Shown: one piece after another, positions 25,798 to 34,308 of the stretch
How the letters are laid out: every line of letters begins with the position of its first letter
How positions within the stretch are numbered: position 1 is the stretch's first letter
Assembly: GCA_017656145.1 (NCBI GenBank)
Contig: JACDOI010000022.1
Location: 1 to 39,922, forward strand
Source: Bacillota bacterium
Lineage (GTDB): Bacteria > Bacillota > Limnochordia > Limnochordales > ZCTH02-B6
Direction of reading: 5' to 3'
DNA length: 39,922 nt
Translations under genes and position numbers: made by a program
The notes under the pieces: generated by a model
Seen by the model: only the letters and a program-made list of their open reading frames with translations
Databases searched by the model: none
What the model was told of the DNA's origin: nothing

Positions 25798-26040
25798 ATG
25801 GACCTGGAGCCGGGCAGCACGCGCATGTTCCGTTGCGCGCTGTGCGGGACGGATGCGCCCCACCGACTCCGCGCCCGGCGGGGAACCCGATGCGCGATCT
25901 TGTGCACCAACTGCGGCAGCGGCAGCATCGTAGGCGAGGACGACCTGCTGCTCTACCAGGTCCGCTGGGAGGAAGAGCTGCGCCAGATCCTCGAGCAGCT
26001 GGCCGAGAACGACGACAAGAGCGACGACCACCGGCCCTGA
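25798..26040 (+). CDS. Small zinc-ribbon protein of unknown function
   Basis: 80 residues. Two Cys pairs, CALCG and CTNCGSG, 24 residues apart form a probable zinc ribbon, followed by an acidic, helical C-terminus (LLYQVRWEEELRQILEQLAENDDKSDD). I do not recognise a named family. ATG 25798 follows GAGAGGAG by 8 bases; a TTG three bases earlier is also possible. It is encoded 22 bases before dprA and probably co-transcribed with it. Confidence 0.68.
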   Translation: MDLEPGSTRMFRCALCGTDAPHRLRARRGTRCAILCTNCGSGSIVGEDDLLLYQVRWEEELRQILEQLAENDDKSDDHRP

Positions 26041-26061
26041 CCGAAACGGGAGGGAGGACCG

Positions 26062-27156
26062 GTGGATGAGCGGGCGTGCTTTCTCGCACTGCGGCTTTTG
26101 CCGGGCATCGGTCCGCGGCGGCTGATGCAGCTTGTAAAACGGTACGGTTCCGCCCAGGCCGCATGGAACGCCAGGGGGGAATGGGGTCAGTGGCCGGGCT
26201 TTGAAAAAGCGGCAGCCACTGCAAGCAGCGGGTCCGTCGCGCGGGCTGTAGCCCGCCAAAAGCGGGTCCTCGCGTCCTTGGGCGCTCGCATTGTGACCTA
26301 TCCCGATCCTGACTATCCCGAATCGCTTCGCCGCATCCCCGATCCGCCCCCGCTGCTGTTTGTCCGGGGCCTCAACCGGCCGCCCGTCGCGCGGCGCGTC
26401 GCTATCGTCGGTACCCGCCGGGCGAGCCTGTACGGGTTGCGGATCGCCCGGCAGTTGGGCCGGGACCTGGGCGCGGCGGGGATCGAAGTCGTCAGCGGTC
26501 TTGCCCGGGGCATCGACGGTGCGGCCCATCGGGGGGCTTTGGAAAGCGGTGGCGCCACCGCGGCCGTGCTCGGTTGCGGTCTGGACGTCGCGTACCCGCC
26601 GGAACACCGGGACTTGATGGAAGAGATCGCGCGGCACGGAATCGTCCTCACCGAATACCCGTGCGGAACGAAACCAGCGCCGGGCCATTTCCCCGCCCGC
26701 AACCGCATCATTGCAGGGCTCGCGGATGCCGTAGTGCTCGTTGAGGCCAGCAAAAGAAGCGGAGCTATGCACACGGTCAACTTGGCGCTGGAGGCCGGAA
26801 GGGAAGTCATGGCGGTGCCCGGCGATGTGGATCGATGGGGCAGCGAAGGGCCGAACCAGCTCATTTGCGAAGGAGCTACTCCTGTTCGCCATGCTCGGGA
26901 CGTCCTGGAAAGCCTCGGTTGTCCTGCCGATATCAAGGGCGACGCCGCCAGCCCGGCCACCGGTGCGCAGGAGGAGGGTGACGACCCGGCGGCCGCGGTG
27001 CTGCGGTTGTTGGCCGCGAGCGGTGCATTAAGCCTGGACGAACTCGCGGCCGGTCTGGAGCAGGCGGTCGAAGACGTGGCGGGAGCGGTGGCTCAGCTGG
27101 AGATCGGCGGGCACGTTGTGAGGCAGCCCGGCGGGCGGTTTGTCCTGCGGCGCTAA
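26062..27156 (+). CDS. dprA: DNA-processing protein DprA (Smf)
   Basis: Loads RecA onto incoming single-stranded DNA during natural transformation. The N-terminal SAM-like region (LPGIGPRRLMQLVKRYGS) is followed by a Rossmann-like domain with VAIVGTRRASLYGLRIARQLGRDL, VVSGLARGIDGAAHRGAL, AVLGCGLDVAYPPEH, FPARNRIIAGLADAVVLVEASKRSGAMHT and VMAVPGDVD. A C-terminal winged-helix (DLD) domain is present (AVLRLLAASGALSLDELA ... LEIGGHVVRQPGGRFVLR). It is 364 residues long, starting with GTG after GGGAGGGAGG. With comM and yraN nearby it suggests that competence functions are retained. Confidence 0.96.
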   Translation: MDERACFLALRLLPGIGPRRLMQLVKRYGSAQAAWNARGEWGQWPGFEKAAATASSGSVARAVARQKRVLASLGARIVTYPDPDYPESLRRIPDPPPLLFVRGLNRPPVARRVAIVGTRRASLYGLRIARQLGRDLGAAGIEVVSGLARGIDGAAHRGALESGGATAAVLGCGLDVAYPPEHRDLMEEIARHGIVLTEYPCGTKPAPGHFPARNRIIAGLADAVVLVEASKRSGAMHTVNLALEAGREVMAVPGDVDRWGSEGPNQLICEGATPVRHARDVLESLGCPADIKGDAASPATGAQEEGDDPAAAVLRLLAASGALSLDELAAGLEQAVEDVAGAVAQLEIGGHVVRQPGGRFVLRR

Positions 27157-27177
27157 AGCCTGCGCCAGCCGGTTCGG

Positions 27178-27206
27178 TTTACAAGCACAAGCCGCCTCAC
27201 TATAAT
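27178..27206 (+). promoter_or_regulatory. Strong sigma-A promoter of topA
   Basis: TTTACA (27178-27183) and TATAAT (27201-27206) with a 17-base spacer: 11 of 12 consensus positions. It lies in the 81-base gap after dprA and probably drives topA-hslV-hslU. Confidence 0.87.
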
Positions 27207-27237
27207 TAGATGCGAATGCCCAACTGGGGGGATACCC

Positions 27238-29361
27238 GTGGGAACCCTCGTGATCGTGGAGTCGCCGGCCAAAGCTAGGACCATCGGCAAGTTTCTCGGG
27301 CGCGGGTACACCGTCAAAGCCAGCATCGGACACGTGCGGGATTTGCCGAAAAGCCAGTTCGGCGTCGATGTGGAACGCGGATTCAAGCCGCGCTTTATCA
27401 CCATCCGGGGCAAAGGCAATGTGTTGCAAGAGCTTCGGGAAAGCGCCCGGAAAGCCGACCGGGTCCTCCTGGCCACCGACCCCGATCGGGAGGGGGAAGC
27501 CATCTCGTGGCACTTGGTCGAGGTGTTAAAGCTCGACAGCCGCAGCGCAAACCGCATCCAGTTCCACGAGATCACCCGCGAAGCAGTGCGGCGAGCCCTC
27601 AAGGAGCCCCGGCCCATCGACGGTCGGCTCGTAGACGCGTACCAGGCCCGCCGGGTGCTGGACCGGATCGTAGGCTACATGTTGAGCCCGTTGCTTTGGC
27701 GGAAAGTCCGGGCTGGTTTGAGCGCCGGCCGGGTACAGTCGGTCGCAGTGCGCCTCATCTGCGATCGAGAGGCGGAAATCGAGGCGTTCGTCCCGGAGGA
27801 GTACTGGAGCATCACCGCCCAGTTGGCTTTTCCGGGAGCGGACAATGAGGCCCACCCATTCGAGGCGCGGCTGTGGCGCCAGGACGGCAAGCGGGTTCAC
27901 ATCCCGGACGAAGCCGCAGCCTGGGCCATCGCCGAAGAGCTGGCCGGTGCCCGCTTTACCGTGGCGGAAGTCAAGCGCAGCCAACGGCGGCGCAACCCGG
28001 CGCCGCCATTTATCACCAGCACGCTGCAGCAGGAAGCGTCCCGCAAGCTCGGTTTTTCGGCCCGCAAGACCATGAACCTTGCTCAGCAGCTCTATGAAGG
28101 GCTCGACGTAGGTCCTGAGGGCACCGTCGGTCTCATCACATACATGCGCACCGATGCGACCCGGGTGGCGGAAGAAGCGCAGCAAGAGGCGGCCCAGGTC
28201 ATCGACGAAATGTTTGGCCGGGAATACCGTCCCGATAATCCGCCCCGCTACCGTTCCCGGGCCGGCGCACAAGCGGCTCATGAGGCTATTCGCCCGACGA
28301 GCGTCCGCCGCACGCCCGAGCAGGTCAAGCCGTACTTGCGCCGGGACCAGTATCGCCTCTACCGGCTCATCTGGGAACGGTTCGTCGCGAGCCAAATGGC
28401 TCCGGCAGTGCTGGACACGGTGACGGTAAACATTGCCGCGGGCCGCTACATATTTCGGGCCAGCGGGTCCACGCTCCGGTTTGCGGGTTTCATGAGCGTG
28501 TACATGGAAGGGGCCGATGAGGACGGGGAGAAGGAGCAGCAACTCACCGGCGACTTCTCACCGGGGCAGGAAGTCCGGTGCCTCAAGCTGAGCCAAGAGC
28601 AGCATTTCACCCAGCCGCCGCCTCGATACAGCGAGGCCATGCTGGTCAAGGCTCTGGAAGAGCAAGGCATCGGGCGGCCCAGCACGTATGCGCAGATCCT
28701 TGACACCATCGTCCGCCGCGGCTACGTCACCGTGCAAGACAAGCGGTTTCACCCGACGGAGCTGGGCCGGCTCGTGGTGGACCTGTTGAAGGAGCATTTC
28801 CCCAGGGTCATCGACGTCGAGTTTACCGCCCGCATGGAGGAAGCGCTGGACCGGATCGAAGAGGGCGAAGTCCACTGGGTCGACGTGGTGAGGGAGTTCT
28901 ACACGCCGTTTGTCGAAGCGGTGGAACGGGCCAAGGTCGAAATGCAGGCGGTAGAACTTGAGGAAGAAGTCACGGACGAGCGGTGCGAGGTGTGTGGGCG
29001 GAATCTCGTCGTCAAGTGGGGCCGGTTCGGAAAGTTTTTAGGCTGCCCGGGGTACCCCGAGTGCAAGTACACCCGCCCGCTGCTGAACGAGATCGGCGTT
29101 GCGTGTCCCGAGTGCGGCCAGGGACAGGTGGTGGAACGCCGCTCCCGGCGGGGGAGGACGTTCTACGGCTGCAGCCGCTATCCCGAGTGCCGGTTTACCA
29201 GCTGGCAGCGACCGTCGCCCCATCGTTGCCCGCGGTGCGGCCGCCACCTGGTGGAGCAGAGGCGACGGGGCGAAGTGGAGCGTTTGGTCTGCTCCGACAA
29301 GCAGTGCGGCTATAGCGCCCGGCCTGAAAACGTGGCTGCGGCGGCGCCGGAACGGGTGTGA
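27238..29361 (+). CDS. topA: DNA topoisomerase I
   Basis: Type IA topoisomerase that relaxes negative supercoils. The Toprim domain begins [18 protein letters not shown] and contains [15 protein letters not shown]. The active-site Tyr302 lies in [14 protein letters not shown]. The core is followed by three C-terminal zinc-ribbon units: CEVCGRNL...CPGYPEC, CPECGQG...CSRYPEC and CPRCGRHL...CSDKQC. It is 707 residues long, standard for Firmicutes. The start is GTG. In Bacillus topA is followed by trmFO, xerC and clpQY; here hslV follows at once, overlapping as TGATG. Confidence 0.96.
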   Translation: MGTLVIVESPAKARTIGKFLGRGYTVKASIGHVRDLPKSQFGVDVERGFKPRFITIRGKGNVLQELRESARKADRVLLATDPDREGEAISWHLVEVLKLDSRSANRIQFHEITREAVRRALKEPRPIDGRLVDAYQARRVLDRIVGYMLSPLLWRKVRAGLSAGRVQSVAVRLICDREAEIEAFVPEEYWSITAQLAFPGADNEAHPFEARLWRQDGKRVHIPDEAAAWAIAEELAGARFTVAEVKRSQRRRNPAPPFITSTLQQEASRKLGFSARKTMNLAQQLYEGLDVGPEGTVGLITYMRTDATRVAEEAQQEAAQVIDEMFGREYRPDNPPRYRSRAGAQAAHEAIRPTSVRRTPEQVKPYLRRDQYRLYRLIWERFVASQMAPAVLDTVTVNIAAGRYIFRASGSTLRFAGFMSVYMEGADEDGEKEQQLTGDFSPGQEVRCLKLSQEQHFTQPPPRYSEAMLVKALEEQGIGRPSTYAQILDTIVRRGYVTVQDKRFHPTELGRLVVDLLKEHFPRVIDVEFTARMEEALDRIEEGEVHWVDVVREFYTPFVEAVERAKVEMQAVELEEEVTDERCEVCGRNLVVKWGRFGKFLGCPGYPECKYTRPLLNEIGVACPECGQGQVVERRSRRGRTFYGCSRYPECRFTSWQRPSPHRCPRCGRHLVEQRRRGEVERLVCSDKQCGYSARPENVAAAAPERV

Positions 29362-29906
29362 TGGCAAGCGTGGAAGGCATTCATGGAACGACCATCGTCG
29401 CAGTTCGCCGGGACGGTCGGGGCGCCATGGCCGGGGACGGCCAGGTTACCTTCGGACAACAAACCATTATGAAGAGCGGGGCCCGCAAGGTCCGGCGGCT
29501 GTACCACGGCCGGGTGGTGGCCGGGTTTGCCGGATCGGCCGCCGATGGGTTTTCGCTCCTGGAGCGGTTTGAAACGAAGCTGGAATCGTTTCAGGGAAGC
29601 CTTTTGCGGTCTGCGGTGGAGCTCGCGAAGGAGTGGCGGACCGATCGGGTGCTGCGGCGCCTTGAGGCGCTATTGCTCGTCATGGATCGGGAGCGCATCC
29701 TGGTCCTTTCCGGTAACGGGGAAGTCGTCGAGCCCGACGACGAGGCGGCCGCCATCGGTTCGGGCGGCCCGTTTGCCCTGGCGGCGGCCCGGGCTCTTTT
29801 GGCGCATTCCTCCCTGTCCGCCCGGGAGATCGCCGTCGAGAGCTTGCGGATCGCCGCGTCCATCTGCGTGTATACCAACGATCGCGTGATCGTCGAGGAA
29901 GTCTGA
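29361..29906 (+). CDS. hslV: ATP-dependent protease subunit HslV (ClpQ)
   Basis: Proteasome-like peptidase that forms a complex with HslU. The catalytic N-terminal Thr follows a short leader: MASVEGIHG then [25 protein letters not shown], so about nine residues must be removed to expose the first Thr. The family core [15 protein letters not shown] and [15 protein letters not shown] is intact. It is 181 residues long from ATG 29361; GTG 29358 would add one residue. It is encoded 25 bases before hslU. Confidence 0.94.
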   Translation: MASVEGIHGTTIVAVRRDGRGAMAGDGQVTFGQQTIMKSGARKVRRLYHGRVVAGFAGSAADGFSLLERFETKLESFQGSLLRSAVELAKEWRTDRVLRRLEALLLVMDRERILVLSGNGEVVEPDDEAAAIGSGGPFALAAARALLAHSSLSAREIAVESLRIAASICVYTNDRVIVEEV

Positions 29907-29931
29907 ACGCAAGGAAGGGTGCAGGATCCCG

Positions 29932-31326
29932 ATGGAGCTCACCCCGCGCCAAATCGTAGCCGAGCTCGACAAGTACATCGTCGGGCAAACCCGCGCAAAG
30001 CGGGCCGTCGCGATCGCCCTGCGCAACCGGTACCGGCGCCAGCAGCTGCCCGAAGGCTTGCGGGACGAGGTGAATCCCAAAAACATCCTTATGATCGGGC
30101 CTACTGGCGTCGGAAAGACAGAGATCGCCCGGAGGCTCGCGCGGCTGGCCCGCGCGCCCTTCGTCAAGGTGGAGGCGACGAAGTTCACCGAGGTCGGCTA
30201 CGTCGGCCGGGACGTGGAATCCATGATCCGGGACCTGGCGGAGACGGCGGTTCGCATGGTCAAGGAAGAACGGATGGAAAGCGTCAAAGACCGGGCCGAG
30301 GAGCTCGCCAACGAGCGCCTGTTGGATTACTTGGCCCCGCTGCCCAAGCGGGAGCGGCCCGTCAACCCGTTCGCCGCCCTCTTTGGAGCGCCGGGTCATC
30401 CCCGGGAGACGGACGATGACTGGTCCCGCCAGATGGCGGAAGCCCGGGCGGCCCGGCAGGAGATCCAACACAAGCTGGCGGCGGGAGAACTGGAGGACGA
30501 ATGGGTCGAGATCGAGGTAGAGGACACCCGCCCGCCGATGATGGAAATTTTCTCTGCTCACGGCATGGAACAGATGGGCGTCAATTTGCAGGACTTGTTC
30601 GGGAGCTGGCTGCCAAAGCGCCACAAGAAGCGGAAGTGCCGGGTTTCCGAGGCCCGCAAGATCCTGGCGCAAGAAGAGGCCCAGAAGCTGATCGATATAG
30701 ACGAAGCAACGGCTGAGGGGGTGCGCCGGGCCGAACAGAGCGGCATCGTCTTCATCGATGAGATCGACAAGATTGCGGCCACCGGCGGAAAGGGATCGGG
30801 TCCCGACGTGTCCCGGGAAGGCGTCCAGCGGGATATTTTGCCCATCATCGAAGGCTCCACCGTGATGACCAAATACGGCCCTGTCAAGACCGATCATATC
30901 CTGTTCATCGCCGCGGGCGCGTTCCACATGGCGAAGCCGTCCGATCTGATTCCAGAGCTTCAGGGACGGCTGCCCATTCGGGTTGAGCTGGAACCCTTGG
31001 GGCAGGCCGATTTCCGCCGCATTCTTATCGAGCCGGAGAACGCTTTGCTGAAACAGTACGCCGCCCTTTTGGCCACCGAAGGCGTCAACATCCGGTTTGA
31101 CGACAGCGCCGTAGAAGCGCTGGCCCGCATCGCGGAGGAGGTCAATTCCCAGACGGAAAACATCGGCGCCCGCCGGCTGCACACGATTCTCGAGCACCTC
31201 TTGGAGGAGATCTCCTTTGACGCGCCGGAGATGAGCGGCCGGGAAATCGTCATCGACGGCTCTTACGTGGAAAGCCGCTTGAGCGGCATCGCCAATGATC
31301 GAAACCTCAGCCGCTACATCCTCTAG
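29932..31326 (+). CDS. hslU: ATP-dependent protease ATPase subunit HslU (ClpY)
   Basis: AAA+ unfoldase that feeds substrates to Hsl[31 protein letters not shown] opens the protein; Walker A is [15 protein letters not shown] (about 57), then [19 protein letters not shown], the intermediate domain (about 110-235), Walker [12 protein letters not shown] (about 273) and sensor motifs [12 protein letters not shown]. The C-terminal LSRYIL tail inserts into HslV. It is 464 residues long, normal for the family. In Bacillus codY follows; here the flagellar operon comes next. Confidence 0.96.
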   Translation: MELTPRQIVAELDKYIVGQTRAKRAVAIALRNRYRRQQLPEGLRDEVNPKNILMIGPTGVGKTEIARRLARLARAPFVKVEATKFTEVGYVGRDVESMIRDLAETAVRMVKEERMESVKDRAEELANERLLDYLAPLPKRERPVNPFAALFGAPGHPRETDDDWSRQMAEARAARQEIQHKLAAGELEDEWVEIEVEDTRPPMMEIFSAHGMEQMGVNLQDLFGSWLPKRHKKRKCRVSEARKILAQEEAQKLIDIDEATAEGVRRAEQSGIVFIDEIDKIAATGGKGSGPDVSREGVQRDILPIIEGSTVMTKYGPVKTDHILFIAAGAFHMAKPSDLIPELQGRLPIRVELEPLGQADFRRILIEPENALLKQYAALLATEGVNIRFDDSAVEALARIAEEVNSQTENIGARRLHTILEHLLEEISFDAPEMSGREIVIDGSYVESRLSGIANDRNLSRYIL

Positions 31327-31338
31327 CCCCGCGGAACG

Positions 31339-31432
31339 TCCAGGCGGGCCTTGGACCGGGCGAACTTCTTGGGCCTCCCGGGGTCGGGCGATCCGGTCCG
31401 GCCCGGGTTCCGGCGGCGAGCCCGGTTCCGGG
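31339..31432. other. GC-rich palindromic gap between hslU and flgB
   Basis: After the hslU stop, GTCCAGGC and GCCTTGGAC can form a hairpin with one bulged T (31339-31357), and CCCGGttCCGGG (31421-31432) forms another; GCCCGG-TTCCGG occurs twice (31401-31413, 31420-31432). No T run follows either hairpin, so a classical intrinsic terminator is not evident, but this is the likely boundary between the hsl and flagellar units. I see no gene here. Confidence 0.35.
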
Positions 31433-31460
31433 AAAGGCTGAACAAAAAGGAATTCATAGT

Positions 31461-31545
31461 TTCCCGCCGAATTTCCCCAGAACGACGGCCGAAAAACGGA
31501 GGATTTGTCCAGGTTTATCAAGGTTTGCCAGGTTCCCGCCGATAC
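31461..31545 (+). promoter_or_regulatory. Sigma-D-like promoter region of the flagellar operon, with tandem repeats
   Basis: TCAA (31518-31521), 16 bases, GCCGATAC (31538-31545) resembles the sigma-D consensus TAAA-N15-16-GCCGATAT. The decamer TTCCCGCCGA occurs at 31461-31470 and 31533-31542, the first giving a weaker GCCGAATT with an A-rich upstream stretch. Two 10-base tandem units with consensus AGGTTTnnCA (31511-31520, 31521-31530), plus a third AGGTT at 31530, lie on one helix face and overlap the -35. Confidence 0.5.
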
Positions 31546-31580
31546 ATGTGATGAGATCCGGTAGGAAGGGGGGGCGAGCT

Positions 31581-31988
31581 GTGGCGGGCGTGCGAGGATT
31601 CGCGGAGCTCGACGGCGTGCTCAAGGCGGCTATGGACGCGGCGGCTCTTCGCCAGCAAGTGGCCGCGCACAACATCGCCAACGTCAACACTCCTCGGTTT
31701 CGACGCAGCTACGTCCGGTTCGAGGACAAGCTCGCGCAGTCGATGGGACGGCGCCTCAGCGGAGTGATCACTCATCCCCGTCACATCCCCTTCGGGTCTT
31801 GGCAGCTGCCGCAGCCGGAAGTCGCCGTAGATCGGTCCACGATCATGCGCAACGACGGCAACAACGTCGATATCGAGCGGGAGATGGCGTTGCTGTCGGC
31901 CGCTGAGGTGCAGTACGCCGCCCTGACGCAAGTGGCGGCCGCGCGGTACCGGATGTTGCGGTCGGCCATGTCGCAGGGAGGCAGATGA
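31581..31988 (+). CDS. flgB: Flagellar basal-body rod protein FlgB
   Basis: Proximal rod component of the flagellar basal body. AAALRQQVAAHNIANVNTPRFRRSYVRFED is the FlgB/FlgC rod signature; DGNNVDIEREMALLSAAEVQYAALTQ is typical of FlgB. It is 135 residues long. GTG 31581 follows AAGGGGGGG; an in-frame ATG at 31548 lies inside the promoter region. It is the first gene of the flagellar run. Confidence 0.95.
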   Translation: MAGVRGFAELDGVLKAAMDAAALRQQVAAHNIANVNTPRFRRSYVRFEDKLAQSMGRRLSGVITHPRHIPFGSWQLPQPEVAVDRSTIMRNDGNNVDIEREMALLSAAEVQYAALTQVAAARYRMLRSAMSQGGR

Positions 31989-31992
31989 GACT

Positions 31993-32409
31993 ATGCTGCA
32001 CGCGTTTTCCATCAGCGCTTCCGGCATGACGGCTGAACGGGTGCGGATGGACACCATTGCCAACAACTTGGCCAATGCCAACACAACTCGTACCCCCGAA
32101 GGCGGCCCGTACCGGCGTCAGGTTCCGGTGTTCGCAGCCCGGGAATGGCCGTCATGGCAGCGCATGGGATTTGCGGGGGCGGGCGTGCGGGTCGTAGCGA
32201 TCCGCGAGGATCCCGGGCCTTTCCGGCTCGTGTACGATCCGCACCACCCGGACGCGGGCCCTGACGGCTACGTGCGCATGCCCAACGTGGACGTGGTGCG
32301 GGAAATGGTGGACTTGATCTCGGCCACCAGGGCGTACGAGGCCAACGTGAGCGCGTTCAACGCAGCCAAGACCATGGCCATGCGAGCATTGGACATCGGC
32401 AGGGCCTGA
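31993..32409 (+). CDS. flgC: Flagellar basal-body rod protein FlgC
   Basis: Second proximal rod protein. FSISASGMTAERVRMDTIANNLANANTTRTPEGGPYRRQV is the rod-protein N-terminal signature; VRMPNVDVVREMVDLISATRAYEANVSAFNAAKTMAMRALDIGR is the conserved C-terminus. It is 138 residues long and lies 4 bases after flgB, with GGGAGG 11 bases before the ATG. Confidence 0.96.
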   Translation: MLHAFSISASGMTAERVRMDTIANNLANANTTRTPEGGPYRRQVPVFAAREWPSWQRMGFAGAGVRVVAIREDPGPFRLVYDPHHPDAGPDGYVRMPNVDVVREMVDLISATRAYEANVSAFNAAKTMAMRALDIGRA

Positions 32410-32473
32410 CGGGGACGGGCCATTGCTTGCGGGGATGCCGATGGCCTCCCATATGCCGAAGGGGTGAATACCG

Positions 32474-32761
32474 GTGCGCATCGAAGGGACGGTAGTGCGC
32501 CCGCGCCTTTTGCCCGAGCGGGACGTACAGCGGGCCGGCGGTCCTTCGTTTGCCGAACTGTTGCAGGCGGGATTTGAGCGGGTTAACGCCATGCAGGCGG
32601 AGGCCGATCAGGCCGCATGGGCGTTGGCGACCGGCCAAGTTCAAGACTTGCATCACGTCATGATCGCCATCGAACGGGCTTCGCTCGCGCTGGAAATGAC
32701 GGTTGCGATCCGTAACCGGTTGATCGACGCGTACCACGAGATCATGCGGATGCAGGTCTGA
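32474..32761 (+). CDS. fliE: Flagellar hook-basal body protein FliE
   Basis: Junction protein between the MS ring and rod. FAELLQAGFERVNAMQAEADQAAWALATGQVQDLHHVMIAIERASLALEMTVAIRNRLIDAYHEIMRMQV carries the family C-terminus almost unchanged. It is 95 residues long. GTG start after AGGGGTG. The usual order flgC-fliE-fliF is kept. Confidence 0.95.
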   Translation: MRIEGTVVRPRLLPERDVQRAGGPSFAELLQAGFERVNAMQAEADQAAWALATGQVQDLHHVMIAIERASLALEMTVAIRNRLIDAYHEIMRMQV

Positions 32762-32775
32762 CCCGGGACGGTTCG

Positions 32776-34302
32776 GTGACGATGACAGAGCTGTGGACCC
32801 GCTTGCGCCAGCAAGTAGCCGCGATTTTGGGGAGTATGAGCCGCACCCAACGGATACTGGCCGGTGCGGTTTCCTCGGCCGTACTGGTCGGCCTGCTCAT
32901 GATGGCTTGGCGCGCGTCGAATCCGCCATATGCCACGCTGTTTTCCCGTCTTGGTGTCGCCGACGCTGGGGAGATCGTCAGTGCCCTGCGGGATATGGGC
33001 GTTCCGTACCGCTTGGCCGACGGCGGGACGACGGTGCTCGTGCCCGAGGACCAGGTGTATGATGCGCGCCTCAGCCTTGCGGGCCAGGGGTTGCCACGCG
33101 GAGGTGTCGTCGGTTTCGAGATTTTTCTCGAATCGGCCTTGGGCGCCACCGACTTTGACCGCCAGGTTCGGTACAACATGGCCCTCCAAGGGGAACTGAC
33201 CCGCACCATCCGGGAGCTGGACGGCGTCATGGATGCCCGGGTGCATATCGTCCTGCCGGAACGCCGGGTGTTCCGCCAGGACCAGCGGCCGGCGACGGCG
33301 TCGGTGTTCGTGCAACTGGCGCCCGGCGCCGACTTGCGTCCCGACCAGGTGCGGGCAATCGCGCACCTGATTGCCCGCAGCGTCGAGGGGCTTCAGCCGG
33401 AAAACGTAACCATCGTGGACAACCGCGGGCGGGTTCTGTCGGATGCGGTTCGGCTGGCCGACGGCGCCGTGCTGGACGGTGCCGGCGTAGCGGCCCGTTT
33501 TGACGTCCAGCGGGCGTACGAGCAAGAGCTGGCGCTGCGGGTCCAGTCCATGCTGGAGGCCGTCTACGGTCCGGGCCGGGCCATCGTCCGGGTCAGTGCG
33601 CCCATGAACTTCGACATGCAGGAAGAGCGGGAAGACCGCTACGAACCCATCACCCGGTCCGGGGGTCTGGTGCGCAGCAGCCAGGTTTTGGAGGAAGAAG
33701 GCCTCGGCTCGGGACCGGCCGTGGGCGCCGCAGGAGTCGACGCCAACGTTCCCGGGTACGTCGCGGACGCCCCGGGCACGCAAAGCTTTTCCCGGCGCGA
33801 GGAAATTCTCAACTTCGAGCTCAACCGGATCGAGCGGGTGCGGGTCCAGGCCCCCGGCCGGGTGGAGCGGCTGTCGGTGGCAGTATGGCTTGACGCTGAG
33901 CTTGAACCCGGCGAGGCCCGCCGGGTGGAAGAACTGATCGCGGCCGCGGTCGGGGTAGACCCAGCCAGGGGCGACTCGGTGATCGTGGACGCCATGCCGT
34001 TTGTCGCCGCCGCCAGCGTGGCTGCCCCGGCTGTGGAAGCGGCGCCGGAGCCGGGCCTTGAGCCCTGGATTCTGGCCTTTGCTGCGGCTTTGGCGCTGCT
34101 TATTGCGTGGTGGCTCCTAGCCCGGCGGCGCCAGGCGGGGGCGGTCGTCGATATGACGGTCGCCGAAGAGGTCGCCCCGGCTGCGGAAGAAGGGGCCGAA
34201 GGCAACGAGCGCCGTCGACTGCGGGAGCGGGTGGCCGGCCTCGTCCGGCAAAACCCGCGAGAGGTGGCTCAATTGGTCAAGATCTGGCTGGCGGAGGACT
34301 GA
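32776..34302 (+). CDS. fliF: Flagellar MS-ring protein FliF
   Basis: Forms the inner-membrane MS ring on which the rotor and export gate assemble. Two transmembrane helices are visible: about residues 28-46 (AGAVSSAVLVGLLMMAW) and about 430-450 (PWILAFAAALALLIAWWLLA). Ring-building motifs include YATLFSRLGVADAGEIVSALRDMGVPYRL, GFEIFLESALGATDFDRQVRYNMALQGELTRTI and LPERRVFRQDQRPATASVFV. The cytoplasmic tail RRRLRERVAGLVRQNPREVAQLVKIWLAED is the FliG-binding segment. It has 508 residues; GTG 32776 or ATG 32782 may be the start. Confidence 0.95.
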   Translation: MTMTELWTRLRQQVAAILGSMSRTQRILAGAVSSAVLVGLLMMAWRASNPPYATLFSRLGVADAGEIVSALRDMGVPYRLADGGTTVLVPEDQVYDARLSLAGQGLPRGGVVGFEIFLESALGATDFDRQVRYNMALQGELTRTIRELDGVMDARVHIVLPERRVFRQDQRPATASVFVQLAPGADLRPDQVRAIAHLIARSVEGLQPENVTIVDNRGRVLSDAVRLADGAVLDGAGVAARFDVQRAYEQELALRVQSMLEAVYGPGRAIVRVSAPMNFDMQEEREDRYEPITRSGGLVRSSQVLEEEGLGSGPAVGAAGVDANVPGYVADAPGTQSFSRREEILNFELNRIERVRVQAPGRVERLSVAVWLDAELEPGEARRVEELIAAAVGVDPARGDSVIVDAMPFVAAASVAAPAVEAAPEPGLEPWILAFAAALALLIAWWLLARRRQAGAVVDMTVAEEVAPAAEEGAEGNERRRLRERVAGLVRQNPREVAQLVKIWLAED

Positions 34303-34308
34303 CGCCGG

